From Streptomyces sp. G-G2 (GTDB lineage Bacteria; Actinomycetota; Actinomycetes; Streptomycetales; Streptomycetaceae): DNA of 64,000 nucleotides. The translations under genes were made by a program, and so were the position numbers. Shown in pieces: positions 40,164 to 49,505 of the stretch. Each line of letters opens with the position of its first letter. Positions within the stretch are counted from its first letter, which is position 1. The notes below the pieces were generated by a model. The model was not told the DNA's origin, did not search any database, and saw only the letters and a program-made list of their open reading frames with translations. The stretch is from positions 62,001 to 126,000 of the forward strand of contig NZ_JASISO010000022.1 in the NCBI RefSeq assembly GCF_030063135.1, read 5' to 3'.

Positions 40164-42149
40164 ATGCAGCACAGCCATGCCCAGATCTGCATTGTCGGGG
40201 CGGGCCCCCGGGGCCTGTCGGTCCTCGAACGCCTCTGCGCGCAGGAACGCAAGTCGCCCGCGCACGACGCCCTGACCGTCCACATCATCGACCCGGCCCC
40301 GCCCGGCGCCGGAAACGTGTGGCGCACCGCCCAGCCCCGCCACCTCCTGATGAACACCGTCGCCTCGCAGATCACCCTCTTCACCGACGACAGCGTCACC
40401 ATCGAGGGCCCCATCGAGGAAGGCCCCAGCCTGTACGCGTGGGCCCGCCGCCTGGACCCCACCGATCCCGGGCACGAGGAGCGCTACGGCGCCCAGACCC
40501 TCGCCGAGGCCCGCGAGCTGGGCCCCGACACCTACCCCACCCGCGCCTTCTACGGCCACTACCTCCAGTGGGCCTTCGAAGAGGCCCTCGACGCGGCCCC
40601 CGACCACGTGGACATCCAGGTCCACCGCACCCGGGCCATCGCCCTGCACGACTCCACCGTCCCCGGCGGCGCCCAGAGCGTCGAACTCGCCGACGGCACC
40701 CGCCTGTCGGGCCTGTCCGCCGTCGTCCTCGCCCAGGGCCACCTGCCCGCCAAGCTCACCCCCGAGGAGCAGCGGCTCGCCGACTTCGCCGCCGAGTACG
40801 GACTCTCGTACACCGGCCCCGCCAACCCCGCCGACACCGACCTGACCGGCATAGGCCCCGGGCGGCCCGTCCTGATGCGCGGCCTCGGCCTCAACTTCTT
40901 CGACTACATGGCCCTGTTCACCCTCGGCCGCGGCGGCTTCTTCGAGCGCAGAGCGGACGGCAGGCTCGTCTACCGCCCCTCCGGCCTGGAACCCAAGATG
41001 TACGCCGGATCCCGGCGCGGCATCCCCTACCAGGCCCGCGGCGAGAACGAGAAGGGCCCCGACGGCCGCTACGCGCCCCGCCTGCTCACCGTCGCCCGCG
41101 TCGACGCGATGCGCGCCGCCGCCAAGGAGGGCGACTGGATCCACTTCGGCATCCACATCTGGCCGCTGATCCAGAAGGAGGTGCAGAGCGTCTACTACGA
41201 GCGTCTCCTCGCCGCCCGTGGTGAGGACCCCGCCGCCGTCGCCTCCTTCACCGACCGCTACCTCACCGCCCCCGACGAGGATGCCGAGGACCTCCTGCTC
41301 CTCGAAGCGGGAGTCGAGGAGGGCCAGCGCTGGAACTGGGAGTCCCTCTCCCGCCCCTACGGCGACCTGCGCTTTACCGGTCGCGACGACTTCCGCCGCT
41401 GGATGCTCGCCTACCTCCTGCGCGACGCCCACGAAGCCCGCGCGGGCAATGTCAGCGGCCCCCTCAAGGCCGCCCTCGACGTCCTGCGCGACCTGCGCAA
41501 CGAGATCCGCATCGCCGTCGACCACGGCGGCCTCGAAGCCAATTCCCACCGCGACGAACTGGAGGGCTGGTACACCCCGCTCAACGCCTTCCTCTCCATC
41601 GGCCCGCCCGTCTCCCGCATCGACGAGCTGATCGCCCTCGCCTCCGCCGGCATCGTCGAGTTCACCGGCCCCGGCCTGCGCGTGCGCACCGACACCGAAG
41701 GGGAGGACGGCCCCTCCTTCGTCGCCGTCGCCGACGGCGTCGACGCGGACGAGATCCGTACGACCGCCCTCATCGAGGCCCGGCTCCCGCACCCCGACCT
41801 GCGCCGCACCACCGACGCGCTGCTCGTCCAGCTGCTGGAGAGCGGCCAGTGCCGGCCCTACAAGATCCGCGGCGCCTGCGGCATCGAGTACGAGACGGGG
41901 GGCCTGGCCGTCTCCGAACGCCCCTACCGCCTCATCGACGCCGAGGGCCGCGAGCACCCCCGCCGCTTCGCCTACGGCGTCCCCACCGAATCCGTGCACT
42001 GGGTCACCGCCGCGGGCATCCGCCCCGGGGTCGGCTCTGTCACCCTGGAGGACTCCGACGCCATCGCCCACGCGGCCCTGGCCCTGCCCGCCGTGACCCA
42101 GTCCCTGGCGGGCGCCTCCGGAGCCCCGGCCGGGGAGGCCCGGACATGA
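40164..42149 (+). CDS. creE: CreE-like aspartate N-monooxygenase (nitrosuccinate-forming)
   Basis: 661 residues. FAD-NAD(P)-binding (NAD_binding_9) family: QICIVGAGPRGLSVLERL (residues 7-24) binds FAD; later blocks HLLMNTVASQITLF, VVLAQGHLPAKLT and RGLGLNFFDYMALFT fit the class. Length and immediate coupling to a fumarase/ADSL-family lyase match CreE/FzmM enzymes, which oxidise aspartate in several steps to nitrosuccinate. With the next gene it should give nitrous acid. I recognise the pair by family and gene order, not by a search. Confidence 0.85.
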   Translation: MQHSHAQICIVGAGPRGLSVLERLCAQERKSPAHDALTVHIIDPAPPGAGNVWRTAQPRHLLMNTVASQITLFTDDSVTIEGPIEEGPSLYAWARRLDPTDPGHEERYGAQTLAEARELGPDTYPTRAFYGHYLQWAFEEALDAAPDHVDIQVHRTRAIALHDSTVPGGAQSVELADGTRLSGLSAVVLAQGHLPAKLTPEEQRLADFAAEYGLSYTGPANPADTDLTGIGPGRPVLMRGLGLNFFDYMALFTLGRGGFFERRADGRLVYRPSGLEPKMYAGSRRGIPYQARGENEKGPDGRYAPRLLTVARVDAMRAAAKEGDWIHFGIHIWPLIQKEVQSVYYERLLAARGEDPAAVASFTDRYLTAPDEDAEDLLLLEAGVEEGQRWNWESLSRPYGDLRFTGRDDFRRWMLAYLLRDAHEARAGNVSGPLKAALDVLRDLRNEIRIAVDHGGLEANSHRDELEGWYTPLNAFLSIGPPVSRIDELIALASAGIVEFTGPGLRVRTDTEGEDGPSFVAVADGVDADEIRTTALIEARLPHPDLRRTTDALLVQLLESGQCRPYKIRGACGIEYETGGLAVSERPYRLIDAEGREHPRRFAYGVPTESVHWVTAAGIRPGVGSVTLEDSDAIAHAALALPAVTQSLAGASGAPAGEART

Positions 42150-43567
42150 CCGCCCCCGGCCCGGCTCCCGGCACGGGCGAGGGCACCGACGTGGGGCTGC
42201 TCTCTCCCGTACGGGCCGGCACCCCGGCCGAGGCCGCGACCTCCGACACCGGCTGGCTCCAGGCCATGCTGGACGCGGAGGCCGCCCTCGCCCGGGCCCA
42301 GGCCCGCCTCGGGACGGTCCCCCCGGAGGCCGCCCGGACGATCACCGCCGCCGCGCGCGCCGACCGCTTCGACGCGCGCGCCCTGGCCCTGGCCGCCCGC
42401 GAGACCGCCAACCCCGTCGTCGGGCTGGTCGCCGCCCTCACCGCGCTCCTCGACGGCGACCCCGCCGCGGAGTACGTCCACCGCGGCTCCACCAGCCAGG
42501 ACATCCTCGACACCGCGATGATGCTCGTCGCCGCCCGCACCCTGACCGGGCTCCGCGCCGACCTGCTGCGCACCGCCGAAGCGCTGGGCCGCCTCGCCGC
42601 CCGCCACCGCGACACCCCGATCGCGGGCCGCACCCTGGCCCTGCACGCCGTGCCCACCACCTTCGGGCTCAAAGCGGCGGGCTGGCGGCACGGGCTCCTC
42701 GACTCCGTGCGCCGCATCGACCGGCTCCTGGACGACGGGCTGCCCGTCTCCCTCGGCGGAGCCGCCGGAACCCTCGGCGGCTACCTGGAGTACGCCCGGA
42801 TCGCCGCCCCCGGAACCGATCCCGACACCTTCCACGACCGGCTCGCCACCGCCTTCGCCGCCGAGACCGGCCTCGCCGCGCCCCTGCTGCCCTGGCACGC
42901 CCTGCGCACCCCGGTCGCCGACCTGGGCGCCGTACTCGCCCACACCACCGGCACCCTCGGCAAGTTCGCCGCCGACGTGCTGCTCCTGGCCCGCACCGAG
43001 ACCGCCGAGGCCGCCGAACCCGCCCCGGCGGGCCGCGGCGCCTCCTCGGCGATGCCCCACAAGCGCAACCCCGTCCTGGCCACCCTGATCCGCTCGGCCG
43101 CCCTCACCGTCCCCGCCCTGGCCTCCGTACTCGCGCAGGCGCTCGTCACCGAGGAAGAACGTTCCGCCGGTGTCTGGCACAGCGAATGGCACACCCTGCG
43201 CGAATGCCTGCGCCTGGCCGGGGGCGCCGCCCACACCGCCGTCGAACTCGCCGAAGGACTCGAACCCGACCCCGCCCGGATGCGCGCCAACCTCGCCCTC
43301 ACCGGCAGCGGCATCGTCACCGAGCGGATCGCCGCCGTCCTCGCCCCCCACCTGGGCAAGGCCACCGCCCGACGGCTGCTCACCGAGGCCTCGGCCACCG
43401 CCCGCACCACCGGCACCCCCGTGTCGGAGGTCCTCTCCCGCAACCTGCCCCACCTCACCGGCCTCACCCCGGAGCACCTGCGCGACCTGCTGGAACCCGC
43501 CCAATACACCGGGGTGGCCGGTCCGCTGACCGACCGGGCCCTGAAGCGAGGAGCGAGTACACGATGA
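42146..43567 (+). CDS. creD: CreD-like nitrosuccinate lyase
   Basis: 473 residues from ATG 42146 (ATGA overlap with the CreE-like gene). Fumarase/adenylosuccinate lyase superfamily of the 3-carboxymuconate cycloisomerase type: EYVHRGSTSQDILDTA, HAVPTTFGLKAAGW, and the signature GRGASSAMPHKRNPV (about 297-311). CreD/FzmL members eliminate nitrous acid from nitrosuccinate, leaving fumarate. In this setting that is far likelier than purine or protocatechuate metabolism. Confidence 0.86.
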   Translation: MTAPGPAPGTGEGTDVGLLSPVRAGTPAEAATSDTGWLQAMLDAEAALARAQARLGTVPPEAARTITAAARADRFDARALALAARETANPVVGLVAALTALLDGDPAAEYVHRGSTSQDILDTAMMLVAARTLTGLRADLLRTAEALGRLAARHRDTPIAGRTLALHAVPTTFGLKAAGWRHGLLDSVRRIDRLLDDGLPVSLGGAAGTLGGYLEYARIAAPGTDPDTFHDRLATAFAAETGLAAPLLPWHALRTPVADLGAVLAHTTGTLGKFAADVLLLARTETAEAAEPAPAGRGASSAMPHKRNPVLATLIRSAALTVPALASVLAQALVTEEERSAGVWHSEWHTLRECLRLAGGAAHTAVELAEGLEPDPARMRANLALTGSGIVTERIAAVLAPHLGKATARRLLTEASATARTTGTPVSEVLSRNLPHLTGLTPEHLRDLLEPAQYTGVAGPLTDRALKRGASTR

Positions 43568-44775
43568 TCACTGCCCCGAGCGGGACCCTCCAGTCCGCCC
43601 AGCAGCCCGACTGGCCCGACGCCGACATCCTGGCCACCGTCACCGAACGCCTCTCCCAACTCCCGGCCCTGGTACCACTGCCGGAAGCCGACGCCCTGCG
43701 CGAGCGGCTGGCCGCCGCCGCCCGCGGCGAGGCGCTCCTGCTCCAGGGCGGCCACTGCGCCGAGGAGTTCGGCCCCCGCGCACTCGGCGAGGCCGAGAGC
43801 ACCGTCACCACCCTGCGCCAGATGGCGGAGATCATCTCCTACGGCGCCGCCGTGCCCGTCGTACCGCTGGGCCGGATGGCCGGGCAGTACGCCAAACCGC
43901 GCTCCAGCCCCACCGAAACCCGCGGCGGCGTCCAACTCCCCGCCTACCGGGGCGACTCCGTCAACGGCCTCGGCTTCACCGCCGCCGACCGCGCCCACGA
44001 CCCCTGGCGGATGGAGACCGCCTACCGCACCGCCGCCCGCACCCTGGAGCGCATCCGCCGGCTGCCCGGCGCCGACGACGAGCCGCCGGGCGCGGGCGGG
44101 GGCGCCGACGCGCCCTTCCCGGTCAGCCACGAGGCCCTGCTCCTCGACTACGAGACCCCGCTCGTGCGCACCGATCCCGACACCGGCCGCCGCTACGCGG
44201 GCTCCGGCCACCTGCTGTGGATCGGCGAGCGCACCCGGCAGCTCGACGGCGGGCACGTCGCCTTCGCCGCCTCCGTCGCCAACCCCATCGGCGTCAAGGT
44301 CGGCCCCGGCGCGAGCGCCGACGAACTCATCGCCCTCACCGAGATCATCGACCCCGACCGCGAGCCGGGCCGCCTCACCTTCATCACCCGCATGGGCGCC
44401 GACCGGGTCCACGACGTCCTGCCCGGCCTCATCGAGAAGGTCGAGGCATCCGGCGCCAAGGTGCTGTGGGTGTGCGACCCGATGCACGGCAACACCCAGG
44501 TCGCCCCCGGCGGCCTCAAGACCCGCAGCCTCGGCGACATCACCGCCGAGATCCGGGCGTTCGTCGAGATCCACCGCTCGCTGGGTACGCACCCCGGCGG
44601 CCTGCACCTCGAACTCACCGGCAGCCACGTCACCGAATGCGTCGGCGGCACGGACCCGGTGACCCTCGACGACCTCGACCGCAACTACACCACCGCCTGC
44701 GACCCGCGCCTCAACCGCGGCCAGGCACTCGACATGGCCTTCCTGGCCGCCGACCTGTGGAGGCCCGCACGATGA
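43564..44775 (+). CDS. phzC: PhzC, class II DAHP synthase
   Basis: 403 residues. Plant-type DAHP synthase: GRMAGQYAKPRSSPTE, LPAYRGDSVNGLGF, HLLWIGERTRQLDG, WVCDPMHGN, and HLELTGSHVTECVGG. It condenses PEP and erythrose-4-phosphate to raise shikimate flux for both chorismate-using branches. The metal-binding Cys loop reads LLQGGHCAEEFG; in the enzymes I know this is GGDCAE, so an Asp to His change is present. Overlaps the CreD-like gene (ATGA). Confidence 0.93.
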   Translation: MITAPSGTLQSAQQPDWPDADILATVTERLSQLPALVPLPEADALRERLAAAARGEALLLQGGHCAEEFGPRALGEAESTVTTLRQMAEIISYGAAVPVVPLGRMAGQYAKPRSSPTETRGGVQLPAYRGDSVNGLGFTAADRAHDPWRMETAYRTAARTLERIRRLPGADDEPPGAGGGADAPFPVSHEALLLDYETPLVRTDPDTGRRYAGSGHLLWIGERTRQLDGGHVAFAASVANPIGVKVGPGASADELIALTEIIDPDREPGRLTFITRMGADRVHDVLPGLIEKVEASGAKVLWVCDPMHGNTQVAPGGLKTRSLGDITAEIRAFVEIHRSLGTHPGGLHLELTGSHVTECVGGTDPVTLDDLDRNYTTACDPRLNRGQALDMAFLAADLWRPAR

Positions 44776-46148
44776 ACAGCAGCCCCGTCACCGACACCCT
44801 GCCGCCGCTCTCCGGGAGACCCGCGGCCTTCCTGCTCACCGGATCCTTCCTGGCCATCTGCCGGGCCCCGCGCTACCTCAGCGAACTCACCGCGCGCGGA
44901 CTGAAGATCCTCGTCATCACCCCGTCCGTGTGGCGGGAGCAGGCCCTCGCGGGCCGGAGCGAACCGGGCCACCCGGCCGCGGACATCGCCGACATCTCCT
45001 TCGTCGACGGCTCCGTCGACCGCGAGGGATCCTTCACCCCCGGCGTCGTCGCGGCCGTCCGCGGCTGGGAGTCCTCGTACGAGATCATCGGCGCCTACGC
45101 GGCCGGCGAGACCCTCGTCGAGCCCACCGGCCTGATCGCGGACGCCCTGGGCCTGCCCGGCCCCGGCCTGCGGGCCAGCCGGGTCTGCCGCAGCAAGTAC
45201 CTCCAGCGGCTCCACCTGGGCGAGTTCAACCCCGCGGCGGTCGTCCTGCCGCCCGGGGCCCGGGACGGCTTCGACCCCTCGTCGGTGCCGTTCCCCGTCG
45301 TGGTCAAGCCCGCCACCCGGCACTCCAGCTCCGGCGTCGCGACCGCCGCCGACGCCGGGCAGCTCACCGCCCTCCTCGCCGGATACCCCGAGCACGAGAC
45401 GATCCTGGTCGAGGAGAAGGTCCCCGGCCAGGAGTTCTCCGTCGAGGCCCTGATCCAGCACGGCAAGGTCGTCTTCGAGTCGGTCACCGTCAAGGAGACC
45501 ACCGACTCCCACGCCGACACCTTCGTCGAGCTGTCCCACACCGTCTCCGGCGCGGTCGGCCTGGAACGCAAGACCCTCCTCGCCGCCAACCGCTGCACCC
45601 TGAAGCTGCTCGACTTCAAGGACGGCATGACCCACTCCGAGTGGCGCCTCGATGCGGGCGGCCACCCCCGGCTGATGGAGATCGCCGCCCGCACCCCGGG
45701 CGACGGCCTCACCGTCCTCTACCACCTGGCCACCGGCCGCCCGCTGGAGCCGGAGATCATCAAGATCGCCCTCGGCGAGCCCGCCGAGTACCCCAAGCCC
45801 GTACGCCACGCCCGTCAGGTCTACCTCGAACACGACCCAGGCATCCTCGACGAGATCAGCGTCGACTGGCCCGGCGTCGGCGTCGAATGGGCGGGCGAGG
45901 GCGACCTGTGGCCCGAGGTCCCCGTCGGCCGCCCCAACGATCCGCCCACCCTGCGCGCCGTCTTCGCCCAGAAGGAGAAGGGCACCGAGACCGGCCCCCT
46001 GCTCAGCTCCGAGGACCGCGTCGCGAACTTCTTCATCGACGCCCCCACCGGCGTCGCCCTCGACGCGCTGGAGGCCCGTGTCCGGGCCGCCGTCACCATC
46101 CGCACGTCACCCGCCGGACCGGAACCGAAGGCGGTGTCCGGAGCGTGA
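44772..46148 (+). CDS. ATP-grasp amino-acid/carboxylate ligase
   Basis: 458 residues from ATG 44772 (overlap with phzC). ATP-grasp blocks: VCRSKYLQRLHLGEFN, FPVVVKPATRHSSSGV (about 176-191), ILVEEKVPGQEFSVEALIQHG, and MEIAARTPGDG (Mg/ATP contacts). The layout resembles BacD-type L-amino-acid ligases that form amide bonds via acyl phosphates. It could join an amino acid (for example the p-aminophenylalanine made nearby) to a phenazine carboxylate. Substrates are not readable. Confidence 0.85.
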   Translation: MNSSPVTDTLPPLSGRPAAFLLTGSFLAICRAPRYLSELTARGLKILVITPSVWREQALAGRSEPGHPAADIADISFVDGSVDREGSFTPGVVAAVRGWESSYEIIGAYAAGETLVEPTGLIADALGLPGPGLRASRVCRSKYLQRLHLGEFNPAAVVLPPGARDGFDPSSVPFPVVVKPATRHSSSGVATAADAGQLTALLAGYPEHETILVEEKVPGQEFSVEALIQHGKVVFESVTVKETTDSHADTFVELSHTVSGAVGLERKTLLAANRCTLKLLDFKDGMTHSEWRLDAGGHPRLMEIAARTPGDGLTVLYHLATGRPLEPEIIKIALGEPAEYPKPVRHARQVYLEHDPGILDEISVDWPGVGVEWAGEGDLWPEVPVGRPNDPPTLRAVFAQKEKGTETGPLLSSEDRVANFFIDAPTGVALDALEARVRAAVTIRTSPAGPEPKAVSGA

Positions 46149-47494
46149 CGCACACCGCACCAGGGCCGGGCGCCGAGACCCCCGCGGACTCGGCCCCGGC
46201 CACCGGGACCCCGGCCGCCGGGACCCCGATCACCGGGACCCCGGCCGCCGGCACCACCCGCGCGGCCGGGGCACCGGCCGCGCGGGCCTCCGTACGCGCC
46301 ACCTTCACCGAGGCCCCGCTCGCCGTGAAGACCCTGCTCGCCGGGGTGTTCATCAACCGGCTCGGCGGGTTCCTCAACATCTTCCTGGTCCTCTACCTGA
46401 CCTCGCTCGGCCACTCCACCGGCCGGGCCACGCTCGCCCTCGGCGCCTACGGCGCGGGCACCGTCATCGGCGTACTCATCGGCGGCTCCCTCTCGGCCCG
46501 CCTCGGCGCCCGCGACACCACCGTCGCGGGCATGGCCGGCTCGGCCGTCCTCACCGCCGCCCTGCTCTACCTCAGCGACTACGGCGCCCTGCTCGCCGTG
46601 ATCGTCCTCGCCGGGCTCGCCGGGCAGATGTTCCGGCCCGCCTCGGCGGCCCTGCTCTCCGAACTCGCGGGCCCCCAGCGCCAGGTCATGGTCTTCGCCA
46701 TGTACCGGTTCGGGCTGAACCTCGGCGCGATGGCCGCCCCGCTCATCGGCTTCGGCCTCTACCGCCTCGGCGGCGGTTCCTACGCCCTGCTGTTCTGGGG
46801 CGAGGCACTGATCGCCCTGGCCTTCGCCGTCCTCGCCCTGCGCACCCTGCCCGCGGGACGCGGCGCCACCGCACCGGACCCGGCCGACGCCTCCCCGGCG
46901 CCCGCCGGAAGCTACCTGGCGGTCCTGCGCGACCGCCGCTTCACCCTCTACCTGCTCGCCACGGTCCTGCACACCGCCGTCTACGCCCAGTACCTGTCCA
47001 CCCTGCCGCTCGACGTCACCGCCGCCGGGCTGGGCATGCTCTGGTACACCGTCGCGGTCTCCCTCAACGGCCTCCTGGTCATCGCCTTCGAGCTGCTGCT
47101 CACCAAGGTCACCCAGGACTGGCCCGTCCGGCTCACCATCGGTCTGGCCTTCGCCCTGCTGGGCGCCGGAGTCGCCCTGTACGGGCTGCCCATGGGCCCG
47201 GCCGTCATCGTCACCGGCACGCTCGTCTGGACCCTCGGCGAGATCATCGGCGGGCCCGCGATCTTCTCGTACCCCGCCGTGATCGCCCCCGAGCGGCTCA
47301 AGAGCCACTACCTCGGCAGCTTCCACTTCGCCTTCGGCCTGGGCTCCGCGCTCGGACCGGTGGCGGGCGGCTGGCTGTTCGCCTCCCTCGGCCACTCCTT
47401 CTGGTACGCCGTCGGCGCCGTCTCCCTCCTCGCCACCGCCCTCGCCCTCCTGGCGCTGCGCGGCGGTCCGGCCGTACCGGAGGCGGGGGAGTGA
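46145..47494 (+). CDS. MFS exporter, 12-TM type
   Basis: 449 residues, GTG start overlapping the ATP-grasp stop. A degenerate Ala/Gly/Thr/Pro repeat fills the first about 45 residues (repeated TGTPAAGTP units), then MFS spans begin (TLLAGVFINRLGGFLNIFLVLYL) with motif A-like GGSLSARLGARDTTV. Resembles MdtH-like pumps. It is the last gene of the long plus-strand run and likely exports the final product. Confidence 0.88.
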   Translation: MTHTAPGPGAETPADSAPATGTPAAGTPITGTPAAGTTRAAGAPAARASVRATFTEAPLAVKTLLAGVFINRLGGFLNIFLVLYLTSLGHSTGRATLALGAYGAGTVIGVLIGGSLSARLGARDTTVAGMAGSAVLTAALLYLSDYGALLAVIVLAGLAGQMFRPASAALLSELAGPQRQVMVFAMYRFGLNLGAMAAPLIGFGLYRLGGGSYALLFWGEALIALAFAVLALRTLPAGRGATAPDPADASPAPAGSYLAVLRDRRFTLYLLATVLHTAVYAQYLSTLPLDVTAAGLGMLWYTVAVSLNGLLVIAFELLLTKVTQDWPVRLTIGLAFALLGAGVALYGLPMGPAVIVTGTLVWTLGEIIGGPAIFSYPAVIAPERLKSHYLGSFHFAFGLGSALGPVAGGWLFASLGHSFWYAVGAVSLLATALALLALRGGPAVPEAGE

Positions 47495-47513
47495 GCACCA
47501 CATGACGCAGAGC

Positions 47514-47538
47514 GGGCCGCGGGGCATCCCCGCGGCCC
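47514..47538 (+). terminator. Terminator at the end of the phenazine-nitrite operon
   Basis: Perfect 11-bp GC stem (GGGCCGCGGGG / CCCCGCGGCCC) with a 3-nt CAT loop, 20 bp after the MFS stop. Confidence 0.72.
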
Positions 47539-47583
47539 TGCCCGTTGTCCGCGCACGTCATCCCACCCACGAGAGGTGAAATC

Positions 47584-48381
47584 ATGCACACCAACCAGGG
47601 CGCCACCTCCACGATCGACCCGCTCGACACCCTGCTGCGGATGGCCGACACCCTCGGCAGCCTGTCCCGGTACGCCGCGGAGAGCGCCGAACACGCCACC
47701 GCCGGACCACCCCCGGCCCCCGCCCCCTCCGCCGGAATCGAGTACCTCCACGGCGGACCCGAGATAACCCGGGCCATCCACGACGCCTTGCGCGAGGCCC
47801 GACACGAGATACTCACCGCCCAGCCGGACGGCCCCCGCCCCGACGCCACCCTCGACGAGGCGTACGAGGCCGTCCGCGGCCACCTCGCCCGCGGCGTCGC
47901 CATGCGCACCCTCTACCAGCACAGCTCGCGCTTCCACGAGGCCACCAAGCGGTACGTGAGCTGCGTACAGGAGCAGGGCGCGCAGGTCCGCACCCTGCCC
48001 GAGTTCTTCAACCGCATGATCGTCATCGACGGCGAGGTCTCCTTCATCCCCGCCGACGACGACCGCACCTCCGCCGTCCTGGTCCGCGACCCGGCCGTCA
48101 ACGGGTTCCTCACCGACGTCTTCGAGAAGGCCTGGGACCGGGCCGAGCCCTACCCCTTCCGTCCGGTCCGCGCCGCGGACGCCGCCTGCGAGGTGATCCC
48201 GGACCTGCGCCGGGCCATCCGCAAACTCCTCATCGAGGGCCGCTCCGACAAGGCCATCGCCCGCCGCCTCGGCATCAGCCTGCGCTCGGTCCAGGGCCAC
48301 GTGTCCTGCCTGCGCGACGAGTTCGGGGCCCAGCACCGCTTCCAGCTGGGCTACCTGATGGGCATCGCCGAGCACTCCTGA
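47584..48381 (+). CDS. LuxR-type regulator with TrmB-like sensor domain
   Basis: 265 residues from ATG 47584 (GAGAGG upstream; an earlier in-frame start is less likely). The N-terminal two thirds resemble a phospholipase-D-like/TrmB effector domain (RGVAMRTLYQHSSRFHEATKRYV, GAQVRTLPEFFNRMIVIDG). The C terminus is a LuxR helix-turn-helix (LLIEGRSDKAIARRLGISLRSVQGHVSCLRDEFGA). Paralogous to the gene at 57028 over most of its length. Likely a pathway-specific regulator at the junction of the two sub-clusters. Confidence 0.85.
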   Translation: MHTNQGATSTIDPLDTLLRMADTLGSLSRYAAESAEHATAGPPPAPAPSAGIEYLHGGPEITRAIHDALREARHEILTAQPDGPRPDATLDEAYEAVRGHLARGVAMRTLYQHSSRFHEATKRYVSCVQEQGAQVRTLPEFFNRMIVIDGEVSFIPADDDRTSAVLVRDPAVNGFLTDVFEKAWDRAEPYPFRPVRAADAACEVIPDLRRAIRKLLIEGRSDKAIARRLGISLRSVQGHVSCLRDEFGAQHRFQLGYLMGIAEHS

Positions 48382-48424
48382 GCCACCGCACACCCACCCG
48401 CCCCTCACCGCGAAGGACCCTCCC

Positions 48425-49417
48425 GTGCACCAGCTCTCCGCCAACGAGAACCCCTACCCGCCGCTGCCCTCGGTCGCCGCGGCGCTCGCCGACGCGGCCG
48501 ACCGGGTCAACCGCTACCCCGACCGGTTCTCCACCGAACTCACCGCCCGCCTCGCGGAGCGGCTCGCGGTCCCCGCCGCGCACCTCGCGCTCGGCGCGGG
48601 ATCGGTCGGGGTGCTCCAGCACCTCCTCCAGACGTTCGTACGCGAGGACGGCGACGAGGTCCTGTACGCCTGGCCCTCCTTCGAGGCCTACCCGCACCTC
48701 GCCGACATCGCCCGCGGTGTCAGCGTGCGGGTCCCGCTCGGCCCCGGCGCCGTCCACGACCTCGGCGCGATGGCCGCGGCCATCGGGGAGCGCACCCGCG
48801 TGGTCGTCGTCTGCAACCCGAACAACCCGACGGGCACCACCGTCCCCGGCTCCGACCTGGAGCGCTTCCTGGACCGGGTGCCCGCCGGGGTGCTGGTCGT
48901 ACTCGACGAGGCCTACCGGGAGTTCGTCACCGACCCCCTGGTCGCCGACGGGACCGACCTGTACCGCGACCGCCCGCACGTGGTCGTCGTACGCACCTTC
49001 TCCAAGGCGTACGGTCTCGCGGGCCTGCGGATCGGGTACGCGATCGCCCACGAGCCGGTGGCCGCGCGCATCCGGTCCGCCGCCGTGCCCTTCGGGGTCA
49101 ACAGCGCCGCCCAGACGGGCGCGGTGGCCTCCCTGGACGCCGAGGCCGAACTGCTCGCCCGGGTCGGCGCCCTGGTCAAGGAGCGGGAGCGGACCGCGCA
49201 GGCCCTCGCCGACCTGGGGCTGCCCGCCCCGCGCAGCGAGGCCAACTTCCTCTGGCTCGAACTGGGCGCCCGTACCGAGGAGTTCGGGGCCGCATGCGCC
49301 GAAGCCGGGGTGGCCGTAAGGGCCTTCCCCGGCGAAGGGGCGCGGCTCACGATCGGTACCCCGGAGGCCAACGACACCGCTCTCGCGGTGGCCGCCGCCT
49401 TCGCTCCCCGATCCTGA
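48425..49417 (+). CDS. HisC/Pat-type aromatic aminotransferase
   Basis: 330 residues from GTG 48425. PLP class I/II fold: LSANENPYPPLPSV at the N terminus, VVCNPNNPTGTTVP, VLDEAYREFV and the Schiff-base Lys in RTFSKAYGLAGLRIGYA. Histidinol-phosphate aminotransferase-like enzymes next to prephenate-type dehydrogenases usually act on arylpyruvates. Here the natural job is 4-aminophenylpyruvate to p-aminophenylalanine, the last step for the operon at 51-54.5 kb. A primary HisC role is unlikely because no his genes are present. Confidence 0.87.
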   Translation: MHQLSANENPYPPLPSVAAALADAADRVNRYPDRFSTELTARLAERLAVPAAHLALGAGSVGVLQHLLQTFVREDGDEVLYAWPSFEAYPHLADIARGVSVRVPLGPGAVHDLGAMAAAIGERTRVVVVCNPNNPTGTTVPGSDLERFLDRVPAGVLVVLDEAYREFVTDPLVADGTDLYRDRPHVVVVRTFSKAYGLAGLRIGYAIAHEPVAARIRSAAVPFGVNSAAQTGAVASLDAEAELLARVGALVKERERTAQALADLGLPAPRSEANFLWLELGARTEEFGAACAEAGVAVRAFPGEGARLTIGTPEANDTALAVAAAFAPRS

Positions 49418-49445
49418 ACCGCGCCTCGTCATCTCGACTCCCTCG

Positions 49446-49490
49446 CCCTGTCCCGGGTCCGCCCCTCGTCGGTCCGGGACAGGGCCGTTT
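49446..49490. terminator. Terminator between convergent aminotransferase and ligase genes
   Basis: Perfect 11-bp stem (CCCTGTCCCGG / CCGGGACAGGG), 17-nt loop, then CCGTTTTC. It serves the plus-strand aminotransferase and probably the minus-strand operon as well. Confidence 0.75.
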
Positions 49491-49505
49491 TCTGGGTGGT
49501 TGCGC

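Noticed and set aside
42146..43567. Adenylosuccinate lyase of purine synthesis
   Set aside because: It overlaps a CreE-like gene and phzC and its layout is of the carboxymuconate-cycloisomerase branch; no purine genes are near.
48425..49417. Histidine biosynthesis HisC
   Set aside because: No other his genes present and the gene sits beside an aminophenylalanine operon; an arylpyruvate role is favoured.
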